DNA from: Symsagittifera roscoffensis
Lineage: Eukaryota > Xenacoelomorpha > Acoela > Convolutidae
Direction of reading: 5' to 3'
Length of the DNA: 64,000 nucleotides
Assembly (NCBI RefSeq): GCF_963678635.1
Contig: NC_087062.1
Coordinates: 99,989,209 to 100,053,208, forward strand
In this document: positions 46,618 through 56,862 of the stretch, piece after piece
Layout: each line of letters opens with the position of its first letter
Position numbering within the stretch: the stretch's first letter is position 1
Notes under the pieces: generated by a model
Seen by the model: the letters and a program-made list of their open reading frames with translations, nothing else
Database searches by the model: none
What the model was told of the DNA's origin: nothing
Position numbers and translations under genes: made by a program

Positions 46618-46737
46618 TTTTGATGTGTCCTGACCTGAAATGAGTGTCATGAAATAATTAATATCAATGGGAACATTGAGGGAGTGGAAACTTCTTAGTG
46701 GTCGTCTTCTCGCCTAGCTCTTCTTATACATGTAAAA

Positions 46738-46815
46738 AGCCTGTGGGTGCGGAAATGAGAGTTGAGCATACTAAGGATGTGACACAACAGAACATAGAGA
46801 TGAAGGGATCTACTT
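46738..46815 (-). repeat. Right arm of a widely spaced inverted repeat
   Basis: Inverse of 45401-45480; the two arms enclose 1.3 kb that includes the hAT MITE. No transposase between them. Confidence 0.75.
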
Positions 46816-47008
46816 AACAATCTCTCTCTCTCTCCCCACCCCCTATTAAAAATCTCCACCCATAAATAAATACAGTAAATTAGCACTGAGCTTTCTATTG
46901 AGAACTCTAATTTTGCTGCATTGTGATCGGTCGTAAAATCAACCATTTTGATCTACTTAACAATCCCCCCCCTCTTCTTGAAAGTGGTGGAGATTGTTCA
47001 GTAGATCC
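46806..47008. mobile_element. MITE with TIR GGATCTACTTWACAATC, copy 3
   Basis: Reverse-oriented copy of the elements at 10372 and 12478, with the ends GGATCTACTTAACAATC and GATTGTTCAGTAGATCC. It shows the element moves independently of the 10-kb block. Confidence 0.8.
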
Positions 47009-47527
47009 AGATAAAGAGTTGATTTCATGGAAACAATCTGAACTAATTGAAACACCAGCCCATGTTCTAATTTTAGTTTCTTCTATTCGTTTTTTGTCTA
47101 AAACATTACATTTTTTACATGACATTTTATTTTCAGCTTTGAGCAGAACTCATTTAGTTATTAATTTAGTTCATGTACTTATTTATTGCATTGTGTGTAA
47201 GAAAAAAATATATGCGTATACAGTCTTTTAGTTTTCAAAAACTTGTTTGATTGAAAGTTTTTTTCTTTGTTTAACAGACCTGATAAGCAATTTTCAAAGC
47301 TTAGAAAGCAACTTTAAGAATATCTTTACAAAATTTTATCAACCTTTAATGGCATTGCAAAAACATTTAATCAACCTTTGTCCTATTTGGAAGAAAATTT
47401 CTATCAAAATCAAACTATTGACGATAGTGTGTTAGATTACCTTCAACTTGCCTCGATGACTGAATTTTGAGCTCTTCATAGTTATAATTTATTCAAAAAC
47501 TAATTTTGTTAGCACAATTTTGGAAAA
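47009..47527. other. 5' flank of the SLC37-like gene
   Basis: AT-rich; no promoter motif could be assigned. Open frames here start inside the MITE and lack protein motifs. Confidence 0.4.
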
Positions 47528-50500
47528 ATGGCGGGAAAGGTGTCGAGAGCCACAAACGACCAATGTACGCCTTACGGTGCCAGACTGATGTTGAAATGGA
47601 TGAATGGTTTGGAAGTTAGCACAAAAACAAAGATATTCCAAGTGCTCATTTTGTTCATGACTTATGTGTCCTACACTTCTTTCCACATGACCCGAAAAGT
47701 GATCAGTGTCGTGACCCCTGTTCTGGAGAGAGGCAGTGGCGACCAGAGTGCCTGGCCCCCCTTCGACCAGCGGGACTCCCAGGGCACCCTGATCGCAGTG
47801 GTGGACACTGTGTTCGTGCTGTCTTATGCCTCCGGAATGATGTTTGCAGGCGCCATTGCAGAGAGAATAGATCTCAGATACTTTCTGGTAGTCGGCATGA
47901 CCCTAAGGTAAAATGAAACGTTTCGTGACAGGGAATGATACTTATGGGAGATTTAAAAAAGATATAAATTTATAATTTGAAAAAAAAAATCGATCGATAT
48001 GCTACGCGACAAAGGTGGATGCCTCTGGTATAATCGCCTACACCAAATGAGATGTCAAAACAAATGCTTTTACCAATACACGTTTTACAAGCAATTTAGA
48101 ATAGCTAACCTTTTGGGAAGGATCAGGCGCTGGTTTCAACAGTTTACAAAAGAATAAAAGTAAATTTTACCTCTTCGCTGTGCATACACCTGCACTGGGT
48201 TGCAACGGGGAGATAATGCAATGTAATATCACTTTTGATAGCCGAAGAGCTTTGTTTGAGTTCGTCGGAACAAAACCCAAATGGAAAACCCGCTTTGATC
48301 TCGGGAAGAGTTCGGAATGTTGAGGACAGACGAACTCAATGCCAGACTAGTGAAATACCAGACCAAACTCAAGGTCAGACTTGAGCAATAGAAACCTAAT
48401 TAAAGGTCAACTGGTATAAAACTCAATGCACTCAGACAAGGTCAACTGGTCTGCTGGTATTTGATAAACTAATTAATTAACTGGTAATTAATTAACTGGT
48501 ACTATTTGATGCTCAGTTTGTCGTGTCATTTTAAAAAACACAATCTCAATTCATTCTTCAACAATCAGTATCTCTTCTCTCTCCTCAGTTGAAACCTCAG
48601 ATAACTCTCAAACCTCTATCCCCTAGTCCTACTTGCTCTAACTCTGAATCTTAACAGGTTATGGGCCCAGATTTCTAAACTTTTTGATTTAATAATTATT
48701 TGATTTCTGTCAGAGTTTTTTTTAGCTTTTATCTAGCCTTTAGCAAAGCAGAGATGGACTTGAAACTGGCTGGATTCAGTGGAAAGTCTGAAGATTTTCC
48801 AGCTTGGTCGACGAAGTTTGTGGCACTGATGCATACCAAAGGCCTGTTCAGGACTGTGATGGGCAATGACGATCTACCAGAAGCTGAACCTACGCTACCT
48901 GAGAATCCGAATGCTGACCAGATGACGGCGTACAACACCAAGATGCAGGAGCGAGCTGTGCTGATCCAGCAGAGGAAAGACAACCGAAACACAGTGTGGT
49001 CACATCTAGCTCTGGTCCTGAACAACACCACACTGATGTACATCAAGAACGACTGCGTGGCTGCGGATGGCTATGGCGATGGGACGAAGGCCTGGAGACT
49101 GCTGCAAGAGAAGTTTTGCAGTGTGGAGAGGCCTACAGTGGTCAGTCTAGTAGGCCAGCTTGCGAAGCTGCGCCTAGGATCAGAGGAGGATCTCGATGAC
49201 TACTTCGTTCGAAGTCAAGAGCTGATGACGCGGCTGAGTGAAGCTGGGGAAGCAATTACGGACACACTCTTCAATGCGCTCGTGATCAACGGACTGCCTG
49301 ACAGCTTTGAGCATTTCGTGGTGCAGGAGAGCTTCCAGCCGGCCAAGACTTTTACAGAGCTGAGAACGAGGTTGAGGAACTATGATGACTCGAGACGAGC
49401 TCGATGTGGAGAGAAGACTGGGAATGGACACATAGCTATGCAAGCTGTGAGGAAGAAGAAAGGAGCGTCGGGTGGTGGCTGTTTTGTGTGCGGTCAGAAG
49501 GGTCATTTGGCAAGAGATTGCAGATCCAGAAGTGACAGTGGTCAATCTGGTGCTCGAGGCAGTGGCTCGAATGAAGCAAGTGGTCCAACTTCAAGGAAGC
49601 AAGGGTGCTTCAAGTGTGGACAACAAGGACACTTTGCAAGGGACTGCAAGCAGGCAAAGACAGGGTTCTTCAGTTGTTGTGCAACAACCTCAATGAAGGG
49701 AGATGATCTCATTGTGGATACGGGATGCACCGATCATGTAGTGCGCGACAAGGCTGTCTTCTCAAGCTTTGAGAAATGGGATGAGGGGACAACAGTTGAG
49801 AATCCGAACGGTACAATATCAAAGATTGAGGGCATAGGCTCGGTGGAAGTGGACATACGAGACTGTCAAGATGTGACGAGGAGCTACACTTTCCACAATG
49901 TGCTGTTTGTGCCGAGCTACAACGTGAATCTGATGAGTGTGAGCTCAGCAATAGCTAGAGGGTCTAGTTTCAGCTTTACATCAGACTCTTCTCATCTTGT
50001 GGCACCGGATGGTCGACGGCTACCAGTGAAGCAGCGCGGCAAGCTTTTCTTCCTGGAGTGCAAGTTCAAGAGGAACGCGATGACTCTAGCTACGAAAGCG
50101 AAGATGGAGACAAGTAGTGCAATGCTGTGGCACCGAAGGCTGGGGCATCTCAACAAGCATGATCTAATATCAGTTGTTGATGTCGGCGAGCTAGGGTTCT
50201 GCGAAGTGTGCACAGCTTCGAAGATGCACGAAGTAGCAATGCCAAAGAAGACAGAGAACAGGGCAACTGCAGTGGGGCAGCGGGTCTTCAGCGACATCCA
50301 GGGACCATTTGAAGTTGCGAGCATGCATGGAGCGCGCTATGCCGTGAGCTTCATTGATGACTTCAGCCGTCTGGCAGTGGTCAAGTACCTGGTTAAGAAG
50401 AGCGATACTCTTTCGAAGTTCAAAGACTTTGTAGCTGAGCACGGAACACCGAAGTGCTTGAGAACTGACAACGGAGGTGAGTATTCGTCGAATGCTTTTC

Positions 50501-53500
50501 GGATGTTCTGTAGAGAAATGCAGGTGAAACAGGAGTTTACAGTACCTAATACTCCGCAACAGAATGGCGTGGCAGAGAGGTACAACAGGGTGATAACTGA
50601 GATGACTCGATGTCTACTGGCCGATGCAAAGCTCTCAAAGATGTTCTGGGTACGAGCAATGTCAACGGCAGTCAGGGTTCGCAACTTGTGTCCTACATCC
50701 AGCAATGAGCATCGCATTTCATCAATGGAGATGCATTATGGGAAGCCATCGAAAGTCAACTACCTGCGAGTGTTCGGATGCCTGGCGTACTACCTGGACA
50801 GAGGAAACCGGCGGAAACTGGATCCGAAAGGCAAGAAGAGCAAGTTCATTGGTTATGACGAGGAGAGCAAAGCCTACTTGCTGATGGACCTGGAGACAAA
50901 GCGAGTGGTACGAGCAAGAAGCGTGACGTTCAATGAAGACATCATTCCAGACGACTTTCTGGTAGACAGTGAGCAGTCACAAACACTGGGTCTATCAATC
51001 GAGGGATGCATTGATGTAGAGGAAACTAGCACGAAGACCATCACTGAGTCTACCAATAAAGCGAATGATAGTGGAGCAGCAGCTTCAGTGGGGGTTACGG
51101 AAGATGACCCAGTCGAGACTGAAGAATTGGAACCACCTTCCACAGAGCCTCCAGAGCAGAGGCCAACAGAGATTCCAGAGCAGCGGTCAACTAGAACGCG
51201 GAACCCTCCCATCCGATACGGACTGGCTTACACTCATGCTTCAGTGATAGCACAAGAGCCAAGAAGCTACTTGGAAGCAGTATCTGGACCAGAAAGGGAG
51301 CAGTGGCTAGCAGCTATGGCTTTGGAGGTGCAGTCACTGAAGGCAATGGGCACCTGGACACTTGTTGATAGACCAAATTCTCGCAAGGTCATTCCTGGAC
51401 GCTGGGTGCTTGCTGTGAAGAGAGATGCAATGGGACAAGTGGAGCGGTTTAAAGCCAGATACGTGGTGAAGGGTTTTATGCAAGTGGAAGGACTGGACTT
51501 CAATGAGACCTTTGCGCCAACCTGTAAACCAGAAACAAAGAGAATACTACTGGCTTTGGGAGCGCAAGATGATCTTGTACTTCATCAGATGGACGTGAAG
51601 TCAGCCTTCCTCAACTCGCGTTTAACAGAAACTGTGTATATGGAACAGCCCGAGGGGTTCAGCAGCGGGGACAACCAAGTGTGTTTGCTACAACGCAGTA
51701 TCTATGGGCTGAAGCAGGCAGGAAGGGACTGGTACCAGACGCTGAGCACGTTTCTTCTGGAGACTGGTTTCACTCGAAGCACCAATGACTTCTGTTTGTT
51801 CACGATGAGGGGAATGGATGATGCTATGATCTATGTTCTAGTATGGGTGGATGATATCATCATTGGCTGCAAACTGCAAGCAGAAGTTGACAGGGTGAGG
51901 GACCGATTCACTGACCGATTCAAGATGGATGATCGCGGTCCATTAGCCTGGTTTTTGAAAATGCAGGTCAAACGGGCACCTGGTTCTGTCACTGTGAATC
52001 AGTCTCGCTACATTGAAGACTGCTTGGAGCGCTTTGGGTTGGCTGACTGCAAACCAGTAGGGACACCAGCTGATATCAGCACTCAGTTGACGAAGAAGGA
52101 CTGCCCTGGAGCGGGCTCAGAAGAAGCAGTGGCAATGCAGCGTGAGGACTACAGAGGCATAGTGGGCTCGTTATTGTACATAGCCAAGCAAACGAGGCCA
52201 GACATCCTAGCTACTGTGACTCAACTTTCACGGTTTCTGGAGAATCCTGGGAGAACACACTGGGTGGCTGCTAAGAGAGTACTGCGATACCTGAAAGGAA
52301 CCAAAGATCTGGAGCTGTGCTACATCAAAGATCCTGATGGGTTCAACCTTTATGGTTCAGCAGATGCTGACTGGGCTGGTGACGTTGATGACAGAAGGTC
52401 AACAACAGGCTACAGTTTTCATGTGCAGCGGTCAGGAGCAGCAATCAGCTGGAGTACCAAGAAGCAACCTACTGCAGCAATATCTACCAGCGAAGCTGAG
52501 TATCAAGCAATGGCAGCGGCTGTTCAGGAAGGCCTCTACTTACGATCCCTACTCAATGAGATGGATATGACGTGTGATGGTCCAACTGTGATCAACGAGG
52601 ACAACCAGAGCTGCATCAAGATGTGCAAAAATCCCGTAATGCAGAAGCGTACAAAGCACATTGATGTCAAGTATCACTTTGTCCGAGAGCGGGTCGAGGA
52701 TGGAACATTTGCGCTCGAGTACTGTCCAACCGAAAACATGGAGGCTGACTTGTTGACGAAATCCCTGAGCAAGGCAAAGGTGGATCAACATCGTCGAACG
52801 CTGATGGGTTGCAGCCTGACATTGGACAAAGCCAATTCAGCCTGAGTGGGGGTGTTGAGGACAGACGAACTCAATGCCAGACTAGTGAAATACCAGACCA
52901 AACTCAAGGTCAGACTTGAGCAATAGAAACCTAATTAAAGGTCAACTGGTATAAAACTCAATGCACTCAGACAAGGTCAACTGGTCTGCTGGTATTTGAT
53001 AAACTAATTAATTAACTGGTAATTAATTAACTGGTACTATTTGATGCTCAGTTTGTCGTGTCATTTTAAAAAACACAATCTCAATTCATTCTTCAACAAT
53101 CAGTATCTCTTCTCTCTCCTCAGTTGAAACCTCAGATAACTCTCAAACCTCTATCCCCTAGTCCTACTTGCTCTAACTCTGAATCTTAACACGGAACAGA
53201 AAGGGAAGTGAGGTCGACTTTAGTTTGCGCTGTTATTCGCTGGTGTGAGTCTAGAGACTGGATGTGTATTGATTTACATTTGTGTTTGCAGTGCTTCCTT
53301 CACCGCCCTGTTCGGACTGGGACGCTACCTGCACATACACCAGTTCCCTTTCTTCCTCCTCGTCCAGATGGTGAGTGGAGTGGTGCAGAGCAGTGGCTGG
53401 CCGGCAGTCATGTGTCTGGTGGGAAACTGGTTCGGCCACCACAGACGGGGACTCATATTCGGCCTCTGGAACAGCCACGCTCCTCTGGGCAACATTCTGG

Positions 53501-55179
53501 GCTCCCTGGTCGCCGGCATCTGGGTGGACACCGACTGGGCAATGTCCTTTTTAGTTCCAGCCGCAATCATGCTCGCAGTCTCCATTATTTGTTTCTTTTA
53601 TGTTGTGCCCTATCCAGACATGGTTCACTGCAATAGTCCAGAGTACAAGTGGTCGCATGAAAATGACGACGATAGAAATCCACTTCTGGAGGAAAAAGAA
53701 AAAACAGCAGCAGACCTCGAGGAAAGTGAAGAAAGCAAAAAACCAGCTATTAGCTTTCTAGCTGCAATTAAAGTGAGTTCTTTTATTGATGGAATCAAAA
53801 AACCAAACGTAAGACTTCAAAGACGAGTAAAAAGTATCACAGAAGTGACAAGTTTAACCAATTGCTGTGCAAGTAGCACATAATGGGAGCACCATGGTGG
53901 TCTTTTCTAGAAACTTTTTAAACGAAATAATATTTTTGTTTCAACGTTTCTCGAAAGTTTTGTAGTTTTCATAAATAAAGATAGATGCTTGAAGAACAGA
54001 TAAGGAGTTGGCCTTTTCCTTTGTCGCGATAAATAAGTCTGGAAAACTGAAATATTCGGACCATTTTTTGCGACACTGGTTGAAATTTTTCGAAGTAGTT
54101 TCTGTATGGAACCTCGATCACAATTTGAAGGACTTTAATACGATGCATCAGTTGACCTTGGTTTGACTTGTTTTAAAAGCAGCTGAAGCTGAGTACAAAA
54201 ACCCAATGACACTTTTGGGAAAGAAATTCTAAGATCATTTTATCCACCAGGGATAGGGATACGAGCTGTACAGCTCATCACGGCCAACCGCTGTTGTGCC
54301 ACTGCTTAAGAATTACATGCAATTTTTTTGGTTATTTTTCTGGGCTGGGTAATGTTGCCTCACCCTCAAGCAACGAGCACGGATCATGGTGGGCCTCCAA
54401 CATCCGACCTTTCGATTGAGAGGCGGAGACGTAACCAATTCGCCACTGCTCAGATAATATTCTAAAGAAACATGTCTGAATGGTTTGATCGAAATTTAAA
54501 TATATCAAAAATGGTCAAAAACAGGAGAAAGTTTACATTCTAATTTGACTGAAGATGTTTTGTTTAGATGCCAGGAGTGATGGAGTACGCCATGTGCCTG
54601 TTTTTTGTCAAGTCTGTCCAGAACTGCTTCTTGTATTGGCTTCCCAGTTACCTTCAAAGCAAGGCCAACTCCAGCAGCCAAGACGCAGCCAACATGTCCA
54701 CTCTATTCGATATCGGCGGAATTATCGGCGGCATGTTAATAGGCGCCATTTCGGACGCATTCAGCGATCGCGCTCTGGTGACTGCGGCCTCGATCGCCCT
54801 AGCTGTACCGCTGATGTTGATCTACGACTCATCTGGAATAAACAACCTTTACAGCCTCTCCCTTTTACTACTCGTAGGAATGACAGTCTCTGGTCCGCCA
54901 ACTTTAATAACCACTGCGGTCAGCGCCGATTTAGGAACTGAGAAGACGTTGCGGCACAACTCGCGGGCGCTGGCTACTGTCGTATCGATCATAGACTCTG
55001 CAGGTCACTTTGGATCCGCGATAGGCCTCACACTCTGCTTCATCATGGACTACCAAAAAGTGTTCTACCTTCTAGTGGCGTGTGATTTAGTCTCGCTGCT
55101 GTTTCTAACTCGGCTCATTATTAAATCCGTCAAATGTTTGATAGGCAAATGGAATTGTGCGCCGAGCAGTCACAACTAA
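47528..55179 (+). CDS. SLC37-family sugar-phosphate transporter (3 exons)
   Basis: Exons 47528-47907, 53292-53772 and 54568-55179 join in frame (phases 2 and 0) to a 490-residue protein. Donors are AAG|GTAAAA and AAA|GTGAGT; acceptors are TTTGCAG and TTTAG. SLC37 proteins are major facilitator carriers; characterised members exchange phosphate for glucose-6-phosphate or related sugar phosphates in the ER membrane. Family landmarks: SYTSFHMTRKVISVV in the first helix, TVFVLSYASGM, NWFGHHRRGLIFGLWNSHAPLGN in the first half (cut across motifs), an acidic central loop (~225-275, NPLLEEKEKTAADLEESEES), then MPGVMEYAMCLFFVK, STLFDIGGIIGGM and LITTAVSADLGT in the second half. Twelve hydrophobic segments fit the length; animal SLC37 proteins are about 500 residues. 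Intron 1 is 5.4 kb because it carries a copia element in the same orientation; the frame is intact if it is spliced out. Which SLC37 subtype it is cannot be decided. Confidence 0.93.
48318..48656 (+). repeat. 5' LTR of the copia element
   Basis: 339 bp, TGTTGAGGACAGACGAACTC to CTGAATCTTAACA. It includes a direct AATTAATTAACTGGTA duplication and a TATAAAA at ~48416 that could serve as the promoter. Confidence 0.95.
48657..48670 (+). promoter_or_regulatory. Primer-binding site (initiator Met tRNA half)
   Basis: GGTTATGGGCCCAG, directly after the LTR, is the complement of the anticodon arm of initiator tRNA-Met (CTGGGCCCATAACC). Drosophila copia uses a 5' half of this tRNA as primer at the same place, so the priming mode looks conserved. 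Confidence 0.85.
48754..52845 (+). CDS. Copia Gag-Pol polyprotein
   Basis: A single 1,363-codon frame; I start it at the ATG in AGAGATGGACTTG because the Gag domain begins there, though the frame is open 18 codons further up. Order: Gag (1-~240, starting MDLKLAGFSGKSEDFPAW); two CCHC knuckles (CFVCGQKGHLARDC ~242 and CFKCGQQGHFARDC ~284); protease with DTGCTDHV (~322), where family members usually have DSGAT/S; integrase with the HHCC zinc site (HRRLGHLNKHD, then CEVC, ~459-490) and the catalytic D,D,E set (FSDIQGPF, RTDNGGEY, NGVAERYNR); a disordered acidic linker (~750-830); reverse transcriptase with the VWVDDIII active site (~1031); RNase H with SADADWAGD, STSEAEYQ and EDNQSC (~1200-1300), ending HIDVKYHFVRE. 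This is the copia order (integrase before RT). No frameshift separates Gag and Pol. All key residues are present, so the element may be autonomous. Confidence 0.97.
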   Translation: MDLKLAGFSGKSEDFPAWSTKFVALMHTKGLFRTVMGNDDLPEAEPTLPENPNADQMTAYNTKMQERAVLIQQRKDNRNTVWSHLALVLNNTTLMYIKNDCVAADGYGDGTKAWRLLQEKFCSVERPTVVSLVGQLAKLRLGSEEDLDDYFVRSQELMTRLSEAGEAITDTLFNALVINGLPDSFEHFVVQESFQPAKTFTELRTRLRNYDDSRRARCGEKTGNGHIAMQAVRKKKGASGGGCFVCGQKGHLARDCRSRSDSGQSGARGSGSNEASGPTSRKQGCFKCGQQGHFARDCKQAKTGFFSCCATTSMKGDDLIVDTGCTDHVVRDKAVFSSFEKWDEGTTVENPNGTISKIEGIGSVEVDIRDCQDVTRSYTFHNVLFVPSYNVNLMSVSSAIARGSSFSFTSDSSHLVAPDGRRLPVKQRGKLFFLECKFKRNAMTLATKAKMETSSAMLWHRRLGHLNKHDLISVVDVGELGFCEVCTASKMHEVAMPKKTENRATAVGQRVFSDIQGPFEVASMHGARYAVSFIDDFSRLAVVKYLVKKSDTLSKFKDFVAEHGTPKCLRTDNGGEYSSNAFRMFCREMQVKQEFTVPNTPQQNGVAERYNRVITEMTRCLLADAKLSKMFWVRAMSTAVRVRNLCPTSSNEHRISSMEMHYGKPSKVNYLRVFGCLAYYLDRGNRRKLDPKGKKSKFIGYDEESKAYLLMDLETKRVVRARSVTFNEDIIPDDFLVDSEQSQTLGLSIEGCIDVEETSTKTITESTNKANDSGAAASVGVTEDDPVETEELEPPSTEPPEQRPTEIPEQRSTRTRNPPIRYGLAYTHASVIAQEPRSYLEAVSGPEREQWLAAMALEVQSLKAMGTWTLVDRPNSRKVIPGRWVLAVKRDAMGQVERFKARYVVKGFMQVEGLDFNETFAPTCKPETKRILLALGAQDDLVLHQMDVKSAFLNSRLTETVYMEQPEGFSSGDNQVCLLQRSIYGLKQAGRDWYQTLSTFLLETGFTRSTNDFCLFTMRGMDDAMIYVLVWVDDIIIGCKLQAEVDRVRDRFTDRFKMDDRGPLAWFLKMQVKRAPGSVTVNQSRYIEDCLERFGLADCKPVGTPADISTQLTKKDCPGAGSEEAVAMQREDYRGIVGSLLYIAKQTRPDILATVTQLSRFLENPGRTHWVAAKRVLRYLKGTKDLELCYIKDPDGFNLYGSADADWAGDVDDRRSTTGYSFHVQRSGAAISWSTKKQPTAAISTSEAEYQAMAAAVQEGLYLRSLLNEMDMTCDGPTVINEDNQSCIKMCKNPVMQKRTKHIDVKYHFVRERVEDGTFALEYCPTENMEADLLTKSLSKAKVDQHRRTLMGCSLTLDKANSA
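52844..52852 (+). promoter_or_regulatory. Polypurine tract of the copia element
   Basis: GAGTGGGGG directly precedes the 3' LTR and overlaps the Gag-Pol stop codon; it would prime plus-strand DNA synthesis. Confidence 0.75.
52853..53191 (+). repeat. 3' LTR of the copia element
   Basis: 339 bp; no difference from the 5' LTR was seen in a base-by-base reading. Confidence 0.95.
53866..54200 (-). repeat. Interspersed repeat family A, copy 4 (truncated)
   Basis: Lies in intron 2 of the SLC37-like gene. It shows the terminal TGTGCAAGTAGCACA (53866-53880) and diverged internal similarity to 6650-7130, but lacks the GGTCGGAAC end. Confidence 0.55.
54262..54455 (-). repeat. SINE-like repeat family 1, copy 2
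   Basis: In intron 2 of the SLC37-like gene, matching 38449-38645. On the minus strand it opens GAGCAGTGGCGAATTGGTTA, a tRNA-like box A, with CAATCGAAAGGTCGG as the possible box B. Confidence 0.6.
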
Positions 55180-55324
55180 GAACTGATGGACTACTACAGG
55201 CATGAGTCCATACGTTTTCAGTCCAATTCACCCGACTTTCTAATCGAACCGAATAGTGTTGGTTCACAGTATTCTACGCATGGCAATGTTTGCCAGAAGC
55301 GTTCTTGTTCTTTCAGGTGCAGTC

Positions 55325-56010
55325 ACACACAATGCTGAATTAAATTAACCGGAAGAAAGGATCAAATTGGAGTTTTTAAATGTACTTTTTTCAAATTGGT
55401 GCAAATTTAGAAAAATAGTCGTCAGATAAAATTTGCTTAGAATTTTGACATGGTGAAAACTTTTTTTTAGCAAAAGTCGGGACCAAAATTTTACCACAAA
55501 AACGGATAGTTTTTGGCTTTTTCAAAAAATCAAAAATAACCTCAAAGTTGCCGTGTCAATTACTGGACGAAGTGTATCAAAGTAAGACTCTTCGGTAGCC
55601 CAACAAAGTTTGAAAAAGGTATTATCTCCAATTTCGTAAGAGTTGGCTGATTTTCGTTTTGATAGAAAAAAGCCCTTTTCACTAAATAAAACAACCATTT
55701 TTGATATAAGCACAATTTTTCAACGTTTTGCACATTTTTTTCTCCCCTTCCTAAACTATACCTTTCTTAAACTTTGTTGGGCTACACTTTGATATAATTT
55801 GGTCTGTAATTACCTCAGTAGTTTTGGAGGTATTTTTTGCCAAAAATGATTGGTTTTTGGGTAAAATGTTGCTCCCGAATTTTGCAAAAACTAATTGCAC
55901 CGTATTACTTCTGGTAAAAATCTAAGCGAGTTTTCCTCATCATTTTACGCTTAAACACAGTGTTAAATTTCAACCTGAACGCAGAAAGCCCCAAGCATTT
56001 GGTCAATTTG
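55325..56010. mobile_element. Long-TIR (foldback-like) element, older copy
   Basis: Left part (AATGCTGAATTAAATTAACC, then ...AAGTCGGGACCAAAATTTT, AACGGATAGTTTTTGGC, GTAGCCCAACAAAGTTT) recurs inverted in the right part (AAACTTTGTTGGGCTACACT, ATGATTGGTTTTTGGG, TTGCTCCCGAATTTTG, ACAGTGTTAAATTTCAACCT). It is a diverged relative of 58592-59336. Confidence 0.65.
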
Positions 56011-56754
56011 CAATTAGGCTTCATAGATATAATTTCAATTCCTATCCATTGCCTATCAGTTGCTTAGCTTACAAAAAAATCGAATCGAATCAAAAAGTTA
56101 CAAAAGTCGAATCGTCTCATGGCCATTGAATATATACTCAACCTCTCGAATTGAAAAAGTTTCATGGGCCATTTTTATAGGAAAAAATTGCCCGTGCCGT
56201 CCGTTTTCAAAGTCATTTAGCAGGTTTTCCGCATTTCAGACACCGAAGAAAAGCTTTCAAAAGATGTTGATCAAAATTGCTCTTGGGTGAAGACTGAATA
56301 AAATAAACAGACAACAAAATTGTCTCCGAACTATCAAGTGTGAAATTGTCGTGGTGAAAAATTTGGAATCTGTTTTTGCTGGCTTGCAGAGTAAAGGGAC
56401 ACGTCAGTCTCAAAAATTTCAGACCAAAGTCTCTCAATTTTCGAACTACATTTACTTTTTTAACATTTAGACAGATAGATCTTTTCATACTGTTACGTTT
56501 ATTGAGTTGCTCAGAGAAAAAAAAGCTAGGACAACAGGCAACTAGTAGTTGACAACATAACTTTATGTGGTTTTTATCTTTTTTTTTGCGGAGCTCAAAC
56601 AATTTCTAACCCCGTCAAAAAGTGTATTTGAAACGTCTTGATAATTTTCACTCACACAGAGGCAAAACTGCGCTTCGTAAACCCTTGCAAGAACATGAAC
56701 AAAAAGCAGCTCTATCAAGTGAAATAAGAAAAAATAGAAACAAGCCTCGAATTA
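56011..56754. other. AT-rich spacer, nothing recognised
   Basis: Open frames here lack protein motifs and no repeat was assigned. Confidence 0.4.
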
Positions 56755-56862
56755 GCAAAATCTCGGCTACGTGTACGGTTCGAATCTGCGACTTTGCACA
56801 TATGAGTCAAGCACTAACCACTCAGCCACGAATGCTCAAACTCGCCAAAAACTAGCCACTAA
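56755..56862 (-). repeat. tRNA-derived SINE, family 2 copy 2
   Basis: On the minus strand CGTGGCTGAGTGGTTAGTGC (box A) and CAGATTCGAACCGTAC (box B) sit at tRNA spacing, as in a Ser/Leu tRNA with a variable arm. It is preceded by GGCTAGTTTTTGGCGAG as in the copy at 27350. Confidence 0.6.

Larger units (their letters stand above)
48313..53196 (+). mobile_element. Complete Ty1/copia retrotransposon with CGGAA target duplication
   Basis: A 4,874-bp element (48318-53191) between two CGGAA copies (48313-48317 and 53192-53196). The two 339-bp LTRs look identical, start TGTTG and end AACA. A tRNA primer site follows the left LTR and a purine tract precedes the right one. The internal region holds one open Gag-Pol frame without a stop. 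All signs point to a recent insertion that may still be competent. It sits in intron 1 of the SLC37-like gene in the sense orientation. Confidence 0.97.

Noticed and set aside
46923-47231. 102-codon plus-strand frame upstream of the SLC37-like gene
   Set aside because: It begins inside the MITE copy at 46806-47008 and the remainder is low-complexity hydrophobic AT-rich translation without motif or splice support.
54555-54941. 128-codon frame overlapping SLC37 exon 3
   Set aside because: It is a shifted reading of the third exon; the SLC37 frame has the family motifs.
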